36,496 nt of DNA from Oscillospiraceae bacterium (GTDB taxonomy: Bacteria > Bacillota > Clostridia > Oscillospirales > Oscillospiraceae), in assembly GCA_017469795.1 (NCBI GenBank), contig JAFUFT010000016.1:80555-117050 (forward strand), given 5' to 3'. A model generated the notes under the pieces. The model worked only from the letters and a program-made list of their open reading frames with translations, had not been told where the DNA came from and searched no databases. The stretch's first letter is position 1. Each line of letters begins with the position of its first letter. This document shows, piece after piece, positions 1-8,953 of the stretch. Both the position numbers and the translations under genes were made by a program.

Positions 1-1359
1 GCGCAGATTGTTCCGGATCGTGTCCGCGAACAGCACGGTATCCTGCAGCACAATGGCCACCTGCTTCCGCAGGCTGTCCCGGCTGACCTCCGCCACATTC
101 TGGCCGTTGATGGATATCGTTCCCCCGTTCACATCATAAAACCGCTCCAGAAGGTTCACCACCGTAGTCTTGCCCGACCCGGTGGCCCCCACCAGCGCGA
201 CCTTCTTCCCGCTGGGAACCGTCAGGGTGAAGTCCCGCAGGACCTCCGTGCCCTCGGTATAGGAGAAATTCACATGCTCGAAGGACACCGCCGCCGTTTC
301 CCCCTCTTCCAGGGGAAGGCCGGACTTATCCTCCCGCTCCTCGTCCAGCACCCGGAAGACCCGCTCCGCACCGGCCACCGCGGTCTGAAGCTGTCCGTAG
401 ACCTGGGCGATCTCATTGATTGGCCGGGAGAACTGCTTGGCGTAGACGATGAACGCAGAGATCACGCCCACTGAGATGATCCCCCGGATCGCGAAAAACC
501 CGCCGAAGGCCGCGATGATCACAAATCCCACGTTGCTGATGCAGTTCATGATCGGACCCATCACACCGGAGAGCACCTCCGCCCGGATGCCGGCTTTGGT
601 CAGATCGTCCGAGGTCCCGCGGAAGTCCTCCACCGTGGAGTCCTGATGGTTGTAGGCCACCACGGTCCGGTACCCGGATACCATCTCCTCCACGGTGCCG
701 TTGAGATGGCCGAGCAGGGCGGACTTCTGTCTGGAGTACTTCCGGACCCGCTTGGCCAGAAATCGGCTGGCAAACACGGTGAGGAACACGGTGGTGCAGC
801 TGAGGATCGCCAGCTGCCAGCAGAAGTACACCATGATCACGACCGTTCCCGCCAGCGTCAGCACCCCGGAAAACAGGGAGGGCAGCGACTGAGAGACCGT
901 GGTGGAGATGGTTTCGATGTCGTTGGTCATGCGGCTCATCACGTCGCCGTGGGAATGGGTGTCCAGATACTTGACCGGCAGGTCGATCACACAGTCAAAG
1001 AGTTCCACCCGCATCCGCTTCACCAGACGCTGGCTCAGGTTGGCGCTGACCAGACCCTGCAGGAGCTGGCTGCCGCAGTAGAGCAGATAGACGATCAGCA
1101 TCAGCGCCAGGGCCGGCGGCAGAGCCCCCTGCCGCTCTCCGGCAATGATGTCGATGGCCCGGCTCTGCAGGGCCGGGGCGTAGATCCCGCAGAGAGTCCC
1201 GAAAATCACCACGGCCAGCATGGCCAGAACCATGGTCTTCTCCCGGGCAAAATAGGCCACGATGCGGCGGAGAGTCCGGCCGGCATTCTCCGCATGCTCC
1301 ACTTCGGCGAACCGGTTCCGTCCGCCGCCTCTGCCGGTAAACTGTCTCAGATCAGCCAA
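1..1359 (-). CDS. ABC multidrug-type exporter, permease/ATP-binding half (BmrD/YheH-like), 3' end beyond window
   Basis: Second half-transporter of a predicted heterodimeric ABC exporter in the cytoplasmic membrane. The reading frame enters from the left edge, so only about 453 N-terminal residues are seen: a basic, Gly-rich N-terminus, a six-helix exporter membrane domain, then the start of the nucleotide-binding domain with a Walker A motif (GATGSGKT, about residues 391-398) and a Q-loop (IVLQDT). The signature motif, Walker B and H-loop lie outside the window, so I cannot confirm that this is the catalytically intact half. I chose TTG at 1359-1357 because it is preceded by GGGGGAG at good spacing and overlaps the stop of the upstream partner by a few bases, implying translational coupling. 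The order (short partner first, long partner second) matches Bacillus bmrC-bmrD. The transported substrate cannot be read from the sequence. Confidence 0.9.
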   Translation of the reverse strand, partial: MADLRQFTGRGGGRNRFAEVEHAENAGRTLRRIVAYFAREKTMVLAMLAVVIFGTLCGIYAPALQSRAIDIIAGERQGALPPALALMLIVYLLYCGSQLLQGLVSANLSQRLVKRMRVELFDCVIDLPVKYLDTHSHGDVMSRMTNDIETISTTVSQSLPSLFSGVLTLAGTVVIMVYFCWQLAILSCTTVFLTVFASRFLAKRVRKYSRQKSALLGHLNGTVEEMVSGYRTVVAYNHQDSTVEDFRGTSDDLTKAGIRAEVLSGVMGPIMNCISNVGFVIIAAFGGFFAIRGIISVGVISAFIVYAKQFSRPINEIAQVYGQLQTAVAGAERVFRVLDEEREDKSGLPLEEGETAAVSFEHVNFSYTEGTEVLRDFTLTVPSGKKVALVGATGSGKTTVVNLLERFYDVNGGTISINGQNVAEVSRDSLRKQVAIVLQDTVLFADTIRNNLR

Positions 1360-3091
1360 CTTTCGTCTCCCCCTCTCCCATCTGCGAATAGTAGATCTCC
1401 TGATAGGCCGGGCACCGGGACAGCAGCTCCTGATGGGTGCCGCTGTCGGCGATGCGCCCGTGCTCCAGGATCACGATCCGGTCGGCGCCCAGCACCGACG
1501 CCACCCGCTGGGCCACGATGATCTTGGTCTGGCCCGGGCGCGCCGCCCGCAGGGCAGCGTTCAGATTCGCCTCGGTCTTCAGGTCCAGCGCGCTGGTGGA
1601 GTCGTCGAAGATCAGGATCTCCGCCTCCCGCAGCACTGCCCGGGCCACACTGACCCGCTGCTTCTGTCCGCCGGAGAGGCTCATGCCCCGCTGGGCCACC
1701 ACCGTGTCAAAGCCCTCCTCCGTGGAGCGGATGAAGTCCCCGGCCTGGGCGATGTCCGCCGCCGCCCGGATCTCCTCCTCCGATGCCTCCAGCTTTCCCC
1801 AGCGGATGTTCTCCGCGATGGCCACGCTGAACAGCTCCGCCTTCTGCATGGCCATGGCGATTTTGCTCCGGAGGGGCTTCTGCGCGTATTCCCGCACGTC
1901 CACGCCGTCCACCAGGACGCTTCCCTCCGTCACGTCGTAAAATCTCGGGATCAGGCTCACCAGTGCGGTCTTGCCGGAGCCGGTGGCGCCCATGACCGCC
2001 ACCGTTTCGCCGGGATAGACCGTCATGTCGATGTGCCGGAGGATCTCCTGTTCCGTTCCCGGGAAGGCGAAGGACACATCCCGGAATTCCACCTTTCCGC
2101 GGATCTCCGTCTCCCCGTCGAAGGGGCCGTCGGCGATCTCGGGGCGGCTGTCCAGGATCTCCCGGATCCGTTTCCAGGAGGCGTTGCCCTTGGTGATATT
2201 CTGGAACATCATCAGGAGCATATTGATGCCGTTGAGCAGGGTGGTCGAGTATGTGATCGCCGCCATCACGGCGCCCGGCGTCGTCAGTCCGGAACGCACC
2301 TGTCCGGCGCCCGTCCAGAGCATCATCACCACCGCCAGATACATCAGCGCGTTGGTGGCGGGATTCATGAAGGCAAACAGCACCAGCGTCCGCAGCTGGG
2401 TCCTGATCTGGGCGTCGTTGGCCTTCCCGAACCGGATCTTTTCCCAGGTCTCCTGGACGCAGGCCTTGATGATCCGGATCCCGGACACGTCCTCCTGCAG
2501 GATGGCGTTCACCTGATCCAGCTCCGCCTGCAGTCTGGGGAACAGAGGGGCCGCTCTCCACAGGCACAGTGCCATGACCCCCACCATAAAGGGAAAGGCG
2601 CAGAGAATGATAAACCCGAACGATCGGTTCAGCCGGAACAGAAAATAGATGCTTCCGAAAGTCAGGCAGCAGGTCCGGACCAGGCCCCGGCAAAAGGAGG
2701 AGACCAGCTGCTGCACCTGGGTCACGTCGTTGGTCACCCGGGTCACCAGGGATCCGGTGCCGAACCGGTCCACCTGGGGAAAAGACAGCGTCATGATCGT
2801 CTGAAAGGAATCCTTCCGGATCTGATTGCAGACGTTCTGACAGGCAAGGTGGGTGAACACGGTGCTCATGGAGCCCCCGAAGCCGCCCAGGATCACCAGC
2901 CCGATCATGGCCGCGCCCACCGTCCAGATCAAATGCATATCCCCCACGCCGCCGGTATTGACGCCCAGCACGCCATCGTCCACGATCCGGCTCAGGAGCG
3001 CGGGCTGCAGCAAATCCATCAGCACCTCGCACACCATAAACAGCGCCGCGATCACCATAAAATGCACATAACGCTTAATATAATGCCACAT
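1352..3091 (-). CDS. ABC multidrug-type exporter, permease/ATP-binding half with degenerate ATP site (BmrC/YheI-like)
   Basis: A 579-residue half-transporter: N-terminal exporter membrane domain (about residues 8-300) and C-terminal nucleotide-binding domain with Walker A (GATGSGKT, 368-375), signature LSGGQ (472-476) and Walker B ending in D496. The residue after the Walker B Asp is D497 instead of the catalytic Glu, and the H-loop His is replaced by Gln (Q528). This pair of changes is typical of the degenerate-site subunit of heterodimeric exporters such as TM287/288 and BmrCD. The partner overlaps its 3' end. The ATG at 3091 follows GAGGAGG at 7-nt spacing. Transcription starts from a promoter within a perfect dyad just upstream, so drug- or metabolite-responsive repression is likely, but no regulator gene lies next to it in this window. 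Confidence 0.93.
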   Translation of the reverse strand: MWHYIKRYVHFMVIAALFMVCEVLMDLLQPALLSRIVDDGVLGVNTGGVGDMHLIWTVGAAMIGLVILGGFGGSMSTVFTHLACQNVCNQIRKDSFQTIMTLSFPQVDRFGTGSLVTRVTNDVTQVQQLVSSFCRGLVRTCCLTFGSIYFLFRLNRSFGFIILCAFPFMVGVMALCLWRAAPLFPRLQAELDQVNAILQEDVSGIRIIKACVQETWEKIRFGKANDAQIRTQLRTLVLFAFMNPATNALMYLAVVMMLWTGAGQVRSGLTTPGAVMAAITYSTTLLNGINMLLMMFQNITKGNASWKRIREILDSRPEIADGPFDGETEIRGKVEFRDVSFAFPGTEQEILRHIDMTVYPGETVAVMGATGSGKTALVSLIPRFYDVTEGSVLVDGVDVREYAQKPLRSKIAMAMQKAELFSVAIAENIRWGKLEASEEEIRAAADIAQAGDFIRSTEEGFDTVVAQRGMSLSGGQKQRVSVARAVLREAEILIFDDSTSALDLKTEANLNAALRAARPGQTKIIVAQRVASVLGADRIVILEHGRIADSGTHQELLSRCPAYQEIYYSQMGEGETKVG

Positions 3092-3115
3092 GGCACATCC
3101 TCCTCAAAAAAGAAC

Positions 3116-3161
3116 GGTACCTTGATAATTTAGCACGTCCGGCGCAAAATATCAAGGTACC
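3116..3161 (-). promoter_or_regulatory. Promoter embedded in a 12-bp inverted-repeat operator for the ABC exporter operon
   Basis: Perfect inverted repeat: GGTACCTTGATA at 3116-3127 and TATCAAGGTACC at 3150-3161, with a 22-bp spacer. Read on the minus strand, the first arm contains the -35 TTGATA (3155-3150). A 17-bp spacer follows, then the -10 TAAATT (3132-3127), whose last base falls in the second arm. Both arms therefore overlap RNA polymerase contacts, the arrangement expected for a repressor site. MarR- or TetR-type control is common for such exporters, but the regulator here is an inference. Confidence 0.75.
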
Positions 3162-3271
3162 AATCTAATTTTCCGTTCCTCCATTGCCAATCATTACATA
3201 TCATAGATTCTTTCGTCCGGGCAACAATATGGATGGTCATTCGACCAGACAAAAGGAAGGAGCAAGCAATC

Positions 3272-3466
3272 ATGAAGTCTAACAACAACGCAGTTGTGCC
3301 TGAGGCTCGCGAGGCCCTGGACAAGTTCAAGATGGAGGCTGCCGCCGAGGTGGGCGTCAACCTCAAGGACGGCTACAATGGCGATCTGACCTCCCGTGAG
3401 GCCGGATCCGTCGGCGGCCAGATGGTCAAGAAAATGATCGAGTCCTATGAGCGCGGCATGAAGTAA
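3272..3466 (+). CDS. Small acid-soluble spore protein, alpha/beta type
   Basis: A 64-residue protein of the alpha/beta SASP family, which coats spore DNA to protect it and is degraded by the GPR protease at germination. The first conserved block (KMEAAAEVGVNL, residues 20-31) contains the expected GPR cleavage region, although its residues deviate from the common E-(I/F)-A pattern. The second block (GDLTSREAGSVGGQMV, 37-52) is the classic family signature. I chose the ATG at 3272 because GGAAGGAG precedes it at about 9 nt and the SASP homology begins there; upstream in-frame starts add non-homologous residues. Expression by the forespore sigma factor is expected, but I could not pick out a convincing sigma-G promoter. 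A strong terminator follows, so the gene is monocistronic. Confidence 0.93.
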   Translation: MKSNNNAVVPEAREALDKFKMEAAAEVGVNLKDGYNGDLTSREAGSVGGQMVKKMIESYERGMK

Positions 3467-3480
3467 TCTCATCTGTGCGC

Positions 3481-3546
3481 GGAGCGGCGGCAAGCAGGTA
3501 CGGCCTGTTTTCCGCCGCTCCGTTTCTGTATTTTTCTCTTTTTTTA
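3481..3546 (+). terminator. Rho-independent terminator after the SASP gene
   Basis: GGAGCGGCGG (3481-3490) pairs perfectly with CCGCCGCTCC (3512-3521). The loop contains a small nested CAGG/CCTG stem, and a T-rich tract follows. Confidence 0.85.
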
Positions 3547-3567
3547 TGGGCCTGGTTGTGTTATAAT
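3539..3567 (+). promoter_or_regulatory. Probable sigma-A promoter (extended -10) for the secA operon
   Basis: TATAAT at 3562-3567 is preceded by TGT, giving an extended -10. The -35 position (3539-3544) is only T-rich and overlaps the tail of the preceding terminator. The promoter lies about 70 nt upstream of the secA start. Confidence 0.6.
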
Positions 3568-3638
3568 ATTTAAATTAGAATGGGAATCGTATCGGCTCCT
3601 GTTTAACAAAACGATCTGAAAGGAAAGGATACCTTTTT

Positions 3639-6419
3639 ATGAGTTTATTCTCCAGTGCCATGTCCAAGCTGTTCGGGACCCACTCCGAGCGGGAGGTCAA
3701 GTCCATTACCCCGCTGGTAGACAAGATCGAGGCCATGGCCGACACCTACCGGCAGATGTCCGAGACAGAGCTGAAGGGTCAGACCGAGATCCTCAAGCAG
3801 CGGCTCGCCCAGGGCGAAACGCTGGACGACATTCTGCCGGAGGCCTTCGCCGCCGTCCGGGAAGCCGCAGACCGGGTCCTGGGCATGCGCCCCTACCGGG
3901 TACAGCTCATCGGCGGCATCATCCTGCATCAGGGCCGCATCGCCGAAATGAAGACCGGTGAAGGAAAGACCCTGGTGGAGGTTCTGCCCGCCTACCTCAA
4001 CGCCCTCACCGGGAACGGCGTGCATATTGTCACAGTCAACGACTATCTGGCCAAGCGCGACAGCGAGTGGATGGGCAAGGTCTTCCGCTATATGGGGCTG
4101 AAGGTCGGCCTCATCGTCCACGGTCTCACGGGCGACCAGCGCCGGGAGGCCTACGCCGCGGACATCACCTACGGCACCAACAACGAGATGGGCTTCGATT
4201 ACCTCCGGGACAACATGGCCGTCTACAAGAAGGACATGGTTCAGCGGGGCCACAACTTTGCCATCGTGGACGAGGTGGACTCCATCCTCATCGACGAGGC
4301 CCGGACGCCCCTGATCATCTCCGGCAAAGGTGAGGCGTCTTCGGCCCTCTACGCCCAGGCAGACTCCCTGGTGGCCGGCATGAAAAAGATGGTATTTGCC
4401 GACACTGACGACAAGGAGGCCCAGGATGACCTGAACTGCGACTATGTGGTCAACGAGAAGGATCGGGTGGCCACCCTGACCGCCCGGGGCATTGCCAAGA
4501 CCGAGGCCTTCTTCGGCATCGAAAACCTCTCCGACCCGGAGAACACCACCATCTCTCACCATGTGAACCAGGCCCTCAAGGCCCGGGGTATCATGAAGCG
4601 GGATATCGACTACGTGGTCAAGGACGGCCAGGTCATCATCGTGGACGAATTCACCGGCCGTCTGATGCACGGGCGTCGGTACTCCGAGGGACTCCATCAG
4701 GCCATTGAAGCCAAGGAAGGCGTGGACGTGGCCAACGAATCAAAGACCCTCGCCACCATCACCTTCCAGAACTACTTCCGTCTGTACACCAAGCTCTCCG
4801 GCATGACCGGCACCGCCCTCACCGAGGAGGACGAATTCATCCAGATCTACAAGCTGGATGTGATCGAGATCCCCACCAACAAGCCCGTTGTCCGCATCGA
4901 CCACCCCGACACCGTATATAAGACCGAGGCCGGGAAATTCCGGGCGGTGATCCGTCAGATCAAGGAGTGCCACGACAAGGGCCAGCCGGTCCTTGTAGGC
5001 ACCATCTCCATTGAAAAGTCCGAGGAGCTGTCCCGTCTGCTGAAACGGGAGGGCATCCCCCATAACGTCCTCAACGCCAAGCACCACGAGGCCGAAGCCG
5101 AGATCGTGGCCCAGGCGGGCAAGCTGGGGGCCGTGACCATCGCCACCAACATGGCCGGCCGCGGCACCGACATCATGCTGGGCGGCAACCCGGAATACAT
5201 GGCCCTGAGCGACCTCAGAAAGCAGGGGCTGGAGGAGGAGCTGATCCAGGAAGCCAACTCCTACGCCGACACGGAGGACGAGGCCATTCTCTCCGCCCGG
5301 GCCTCCTATACCGAACTCTATGAAAAATATCACAGCCTGACCTCCGCGGAGGGAGAAAAGGTCCGGGCCGCCGGCGGTCTGTTCGTCATCGGTACTGAGC
5401 GCCACGAGTCCCGCCGCATCGACAACCAGCTCCGGGGCCGGTCCGGCCGGCAGGGAGATCCCGGCGAGAGCCGGTTCTACATCAGCCTGGAGGACGATCT
5501 GATGCGTCTGTTCGGCTCCGAGCGGGTCTCCACCATGATGGACCGCCTGGGTCTGGACGAGGACACCCCCATCGACCAGAAGATCCTCTCCGGCGCCATT
5601 GAGAACGCCCAGAAGAAGAAGGAGGGCCTGAACTTCCAGACCCGGAAGAGCGTGCTGGAGTACGACGACGTCATGAACACCCAGCGGAAGGTCATCTACG
5701 GCCAGCGTCAGCAGGTGCTCGACGGCGAAGACGTGCAGGCTTCCCTCCGAAATATGCGAAAAACCATCTTCCAGGACGAGATCCACGCGGTCATGGGCGA
5801 GAAGGGGTATCTGGAGAACCGGGAGGAACTGCAGGAGATCCTCAAAACCATGGAGGGCCTCTACTTCCCCAAGGGCGCCTACGCCCCGGACGATCAGGCC
5901 CTGTCCGCCGTCACCGCCGAGAGCCTGCTGGACGAGCTCATGGAGCTGTCCGACAAGACCTATGCCGCCAAGGAGGCCGTCTACGGCTCCCCGCTGATGC
6001 GGGAGGCGGAGCGGGTGATCCTGCTGCGGGTGGTGGACGAATACTGGATGGACCAGATCGACGCCATGCAGGACCTCCGCCAGGGCATCGTGCTTCGGGC
6101 CTACGGCCAGAACGATCCGGTGGTGGAATACAAGCGGGAAGGCTATGCCATGTTCGAGGACATGATCCGGGCCATCCAGGAGGAGACCACCCGGCGTCTT
6201 TACCTGTTCCGCGTCCAGCAGAACGAGCCCCTCAAGCGGGAAAAGGTGGCCAAGGTCACCTCCACCGGCGCCGGCGGCGACGGTACTGTCCGGCGGGAGC
6301 CAATCAAGAAGAAGATCAAAGTCGGCCGCAACGATCCCTGCCCCTGCGGCTCCGGCAAGAAATACAAGAACTGCTGCCTGGACAAGGATATGGCCGCAGG
6401 GAAAAACGTACAATCCTGA
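3639..6419 (+). CDS. secA: Preprotein translocase ATPase SecA
   Basis: A 926-residue motor ATPase that drives unfolded preproteins through SecYEG. The sequence shows the DEAD-like ATPase with MKTGEGKT (104-111) and DEVD (211-214), the preprotein cross-linking and second ATPase regions (conserved [10 protein letters not shown] and [13 protein letters not shown]), the helical wing/scaffold region, and a C-terminal SEC-C zinc motif ([13 protein letters not shown], about residues 900-912) used for SecB/lipid/ribosome contacts. Length is slightly above the Bacillus protein. The ATG is preceded by AAAGGAAAGG. It is the first gene of a long co-directional run and pgeF starts 9 bases after its stop. 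Firmicute secA is often followed by prfB; here it is not. Confidence 0.98.
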   Translation: MSLFSSAMSKLFGTHSEREVKSITPLVDKIEAMADTYRQMSETELKGQTEILKQRLAQGETLDDILPEAFAAVREAADRVLGMRPYRVQLIGGIILHQGRIAEMKTGEGKTLVEVLPAYLNALTGNGVHIVTVNDYLAKRDSEWMGKVFRYMGLKVGLIVHGLTGDQRREAYAADITYGTNNEMGFDYLRDNMAVYKKDMVQRGHNFAIVDEVDSILIDEARTPLIISGKGEASSALYAQADSLVAGMKKMVFADTDDKEAQDDLNCDYVVNEKDRVATLTARGIAKTEAFFGIENLSDPENTTISHHVNQALKARGIMKRDIDYVVKDGQVIIVDEFTGRLMHGRRYSEGLHQAIEAKEGVDVANESKTLATITFQNYFRLYTKLSGMTGTALTEEDEFIQIYKLDVIEIPTNKPVVRIDHPDTVYKTEAGKFRAVIRQIKECHDKGQPVLVGTISIEKSEELSRLLKREGIPHNVLNAKHHEAEAEIVAQAGKLGAVTIATNMAGRGTDIMLGGNPEYMALSDLRKQGLEEELIQEANSYADTEDEAILSARASYTELYEKYHSLTSAEGEKVRAAGGLFVIGTERHESRRIDNQLRGRSGRQGDPGESRFYISLEDDLMRLFGSERVSTMMDRLGLDEDTPIDQKILSGAIENAQKKKEGLNFQTRKSVLEYDDVMNTQRKVIYGQRQQVLDGEDVQASLRNMRKTIFQDEIHAVMGEKGYLENREELQEILKTMEGLYFPKGAYAPDDQALSAVTAESLLDELMELSDKTYAAKEAVYGSPLMREAERVILLRVVDEYWMDQIDAMQDLRQGIVLRAYGQNDPVVEYKREGYAMFEDMIRAIQEETTRRLYLFRVQQNEPLKREKVAKVTSTGAGGDGTVRREPIKKKIKVGRNDPCPCGSGKKYKNCCLDKDMAAGKNVQS

Positions 6420-6428
6420 GGTGCTTTT

Positions 6429-7235
6429 ATGAGCTTTTGTGAACTCCGGCAGGACGGTCTGCTGTATTATCAGAGCGACCTGCTGACCGTTTCCCACGGA
6501 TTCACCACCCGGAAGGGCGGCGTATCCTCCGGCATTTTCGCCTCCATGAATCTGGGCGTCCACCGGGGAGATCTGCGGGAAAACGTGCTGAAAAACTATG
6601 ACATTCTGGGCCGGGCCATCGGCTTCGACCCCCACAGACTGGTGGGCGCCGTGCAGGTCCACAGCACCGGCGTCCGGCTCTGCACTGAGGCGGACTGGGG
6701 CAAGGGCCTGTACGTCATCACAGACTACGAGGCCGACGCTCTTGTCACCGACACCCCGGGCACCGCGCTGATGGTCTACTCCGCTGACTGCGGCACGATC
6801 CTGTTCGAGGACCGGAGGACCGGCGCCGTGGGCGCCTGTCACGCAGGCTGGCGGGGCGCTGCGGCGGGGGCCGCGGAGGCCACCGTCCGGGCCATGACGG
6901 AGCACTTCGGCTCCCGGCCGGAGGATCTGTTCGCAGCCACCGGCCCCTGCATTGCCAAGGACTGTTTTGAGACGGACCGGGATGTTCCGGACGCTGTCCG
7001 GGCGGGTCTGGGCCAGGAGGCGGAGGCCGCCATTGAAGAGACCGGTGCGAAGTACCACGTGGATCTGAAACTGGTCAACCGGCTGTTTCTGCAGCGGGCC
7101 GGGATCCCCCCGGCGCAGATCGACGTCAGTCCCCTCTGCACCGCCTGCGATCCGGACACCTTCTGGTCCGCCCGGCGCCACGGCAATGACCGGGGTTCCC
7201 TGGCCGCGGTCATCGTATGCGGAGGCGCCCGATGA
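6429..7235 (+). CDS. pgeF: PgeF/YfiH (LACC1-type) laccase-domain protein, peptidoglycan editing or purine nucleoside enzyme
   Basis: A 268-residue protein of the YfiH/DUF152 family. Members have been described as multicopper-like purine nucleoside phosphorylase/deaminase (LACC1) enzymes and, in E. coli, as removing misincorporated L-Ser from muropeptide precursors. The expected metal/active-site residues are visible: H78 (QVHSTG), C121 (SADCGT) and H138 (ACHAGW), plus the conserved GPCI motif near residue 175. The ribosome binding site GAGGTG overlaps the end of secA, implying coupling. The 3' end overlaps the next gene (ATGA). A purine-related role would fit the nearby purL, but that is only suggestive. 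The product is cytoplasmic, with no signal peptide. Confidence 0.9.
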   Translation: MSFCELRQDGLLYYQSDLLTVSHGFTTRKGGVSSGIFASMNLGVHRGDLRENVLKNYDILGRAIGFDPHRLVGAVQVHSTGVRLCTEADWGKGLYVITDYEADALVTDTPGTALMVYSADCGTILFEDRRTGAVGACHAGWRGAAAGAAEATVRAMTEHFGSRPEDLFAATGPCIAKDCFETDRDVPDAVRAGLGQEAEAAIEETGAKYHVDLKLVNRLFLQRAGIPPAQIDVSPLCTACDPDTFWSARRHGNDRGSLAAVIVCGGAR

Positions 7236-8923
7236 GCCGCCGTCTCAGCCTCCTTCTGGCGCTGGCGCTGGCGCTGGGACTGCTGGCGGGCTGCGGGCAG
7301 GACACGCCGGAACCTGTTATGGCCGGTGAAGGCGCCTTCGGCGCTGAGGCAGACAGCGCGGTTCCGGTCCCCTCCCAGGAGGCGCAGCCCCAGCCCTCTG
7401 TCCATGCTTCCGGGACTGCGGGTTCCTTCTCCATGCCCTACAACAGCAGCTACGGCTGGAACCCCTTTTCCTGCATCGGCATGGAAAACCGGGCCGTGAT
7501 GGATCTGATTTATGAGGGGCTGTTCACGCTGAACAATTCCTTTGACGCCGAGCCCATGCTCTGTAAGGAGTATTCCGTCACTGACGACGGATACGTCTAC
7601 ACCCTGAACCTGCAGGCAGCCACCTTCTCCAGCGGCAAGGCGCTCACCGCCGACGATGTGGTCTACTCCCTCACCCAGGCCAGATCTTCCTCCCTGTATT
7701 CCGGCCGGCTGATCGACATCAGCACCTACTACAGCGACGGAACCGACAAGGTGATCATTGAGATGCTCCGGCCCAACGACCGGCTGCCGTGTCTTCTGAC
7801 CTTTCCCATTGTTCCGTCCCTTGCCAATCTGGAGTCGTCCCCGCCGGGGACAGGCCCCTTCGTCCGATCCGCGCCGGAGGTCCTGACCGTCAATCAGGAC
7901 TGGTGGCGGGGCGCAAAGGGTCTTCAGTTCCAGTCGGTGACACTGTATTCCAGCAGCTCCGCGGAGGATACCCGGGACAGCTTTGAAACAGATACCATTC
8001 ATCTGGTATACAACAACCCCAATTCCTCCACCGCCGCCACCTTCCACAGCAATTTTGAGCTCTGGAACAGCCGCGGCACCACCATGCAGTATCTGGCCTT
8101 CAACGGCACCGAGGGCATGTTCCAGGATACGGCCGCACGAGTGGCTGTCTCCCACGCCATCGACCGGGTGGGCATTGCGGAATCCGTTTACCACAACTTT
8201 GCCGATGCCGCCGTTTTGCCCGCCTCGCCCTACAGCAGCGTCTATGACGAGGATCTGGCCCAGAAATACGGCTACACCTCCGTCAAGGCCGCCGCGGACG
8301 AGCTGGCGGCAACCCAGTATTTTGTTCTCCCCAAAGCGGGCCAAAGCCCCTCGCCTTCTCCCTCTCCGGAACAGGACGAGGAGGAGACAGATGAGGAAGA
8401 GACGGGCGAGGAAGAGGCCGCCGCTTCGCCCAGCCCTTCCGGCGCGCCCCACTACAACGCCATCACGCTGGTGGTCCGCAGCGGGAACCTCCGCCGGACC
8501 GCAGCCGCCAAGGCTGTGGCGGAGGATCTCAACGAGGTGGGCTTTTACGTCACGGTCAAAGAGCTGCCCAGCGACGAGGACGAGTTCTTCTACTCTCTCC
8601 ACGTGGACGAATGGGACATTCTCTACGGAGAGGTCACCCTGCAGCCGGACTTTGACCTGCGGCCCCTGCTGGCCTCCGGCGGCAGCCTTGCCTTCGGCGG
8701 ACTGGCCGGCTCCGGGGATCTGGACTATCTGCTGTCCAAGGCCCGGGAGAACAGCGGCAACTGCTATGACCTGTTCGAATATATCATGGACAACGGGTAT
8801 CTGTGCCCGGTCCTGTTCCTGAACAACGCGGTCTATACCACCCGGGGCGTCTTTACGGGACTCAACCCCTCGCCGGACTGCGTGTTTTATCAGGCCAACA
8901 ACATCCAGGTTCACTACGAGTAA
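7232..8923 (+). CDS. Family 5 (oligopeptide/dipeptide-type) extracellular solute-binding lipoprotein with acidic insert
   Basis: A 563-residue lipoprotein of the SBP_bac_5 family, which delivers peptides or other solutes to ABC importers. The N-terminus is a classic lipoprotein signal with lipobox LAGC and lipidated C21. The body shows the family start (NPFSCIGMENRAVMDLIYEG) and the DDVVYSL region. Start ATG 7232 overlaps the pgeF stop as ATGA and follows GGAGG; a start five codons upstream is less likely. Residues about 370-408 form a low-complexity insert, Ser-Pro repeats flanking a run rich in Glu/Asp/Thr, which is unusual within this fold. No permease or ATPase genes are adjacent, so its transporter must be encoded elsewhere, or the protein acts as a sensor or receptor. 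Confidence 0.88.
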   Translation: MSRRLSLLLALALALGLLAGCGQDTPEPVMAGEGAFGAEADSAVPVPSQEAQPQPSVHASGTAGSFSMPYNSSYGWNPFSCIGMENRAVMDLIYEGLFTLNNSFDAEPMLCKEYSVTDDGYVYTLNLQAATFSSGKALTADDVVYSLTQARSSSLYSGRLIDISTYYSDGTDKVIIEMLRPNDRLPCLLTFPIVPSLANLESSPPGTGPFVRSAPEVLTVNQDWWRGAKGLQFQSVTLYSSSSAEDTRDSFETDTIHLVYNNPNSSTAATFHSNFELWNSRGTTMQYLAFNGTEGMFQDTAARVAVSHAIDRVGIAESVYHNFADAAVLPASPYSSVYDEDLAQKYGYTSVKAAADELAATQYFVLPKAGQSPSPSPSPEQDEEETDEEETGEEEAAASPSPSGAPHYNAITLVVRSGNLRRTAAAKAVAEDLNEVGFYVTVKELPSDEDEFFYSLHVDEWDILYGEVTLQPDFDLRPLLASGGSLAFGGLAGSGDLDYLLSKARENSGNCYDLFEYIMDNGYLCPVLFLNNAVYTTRGVFTGLNPSPDCVFYQANNIQVHYE

Positions 8924-8953
8924 GAAAAAGGACGATAAACGGAGGTAATTCCT

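Noticed and set aside
3162..3260. A sigma-G promoter for the spore protein gene
   Set aside because: Forespore control is expected, but I found no pair of boxes at proper spacing that I could defend.
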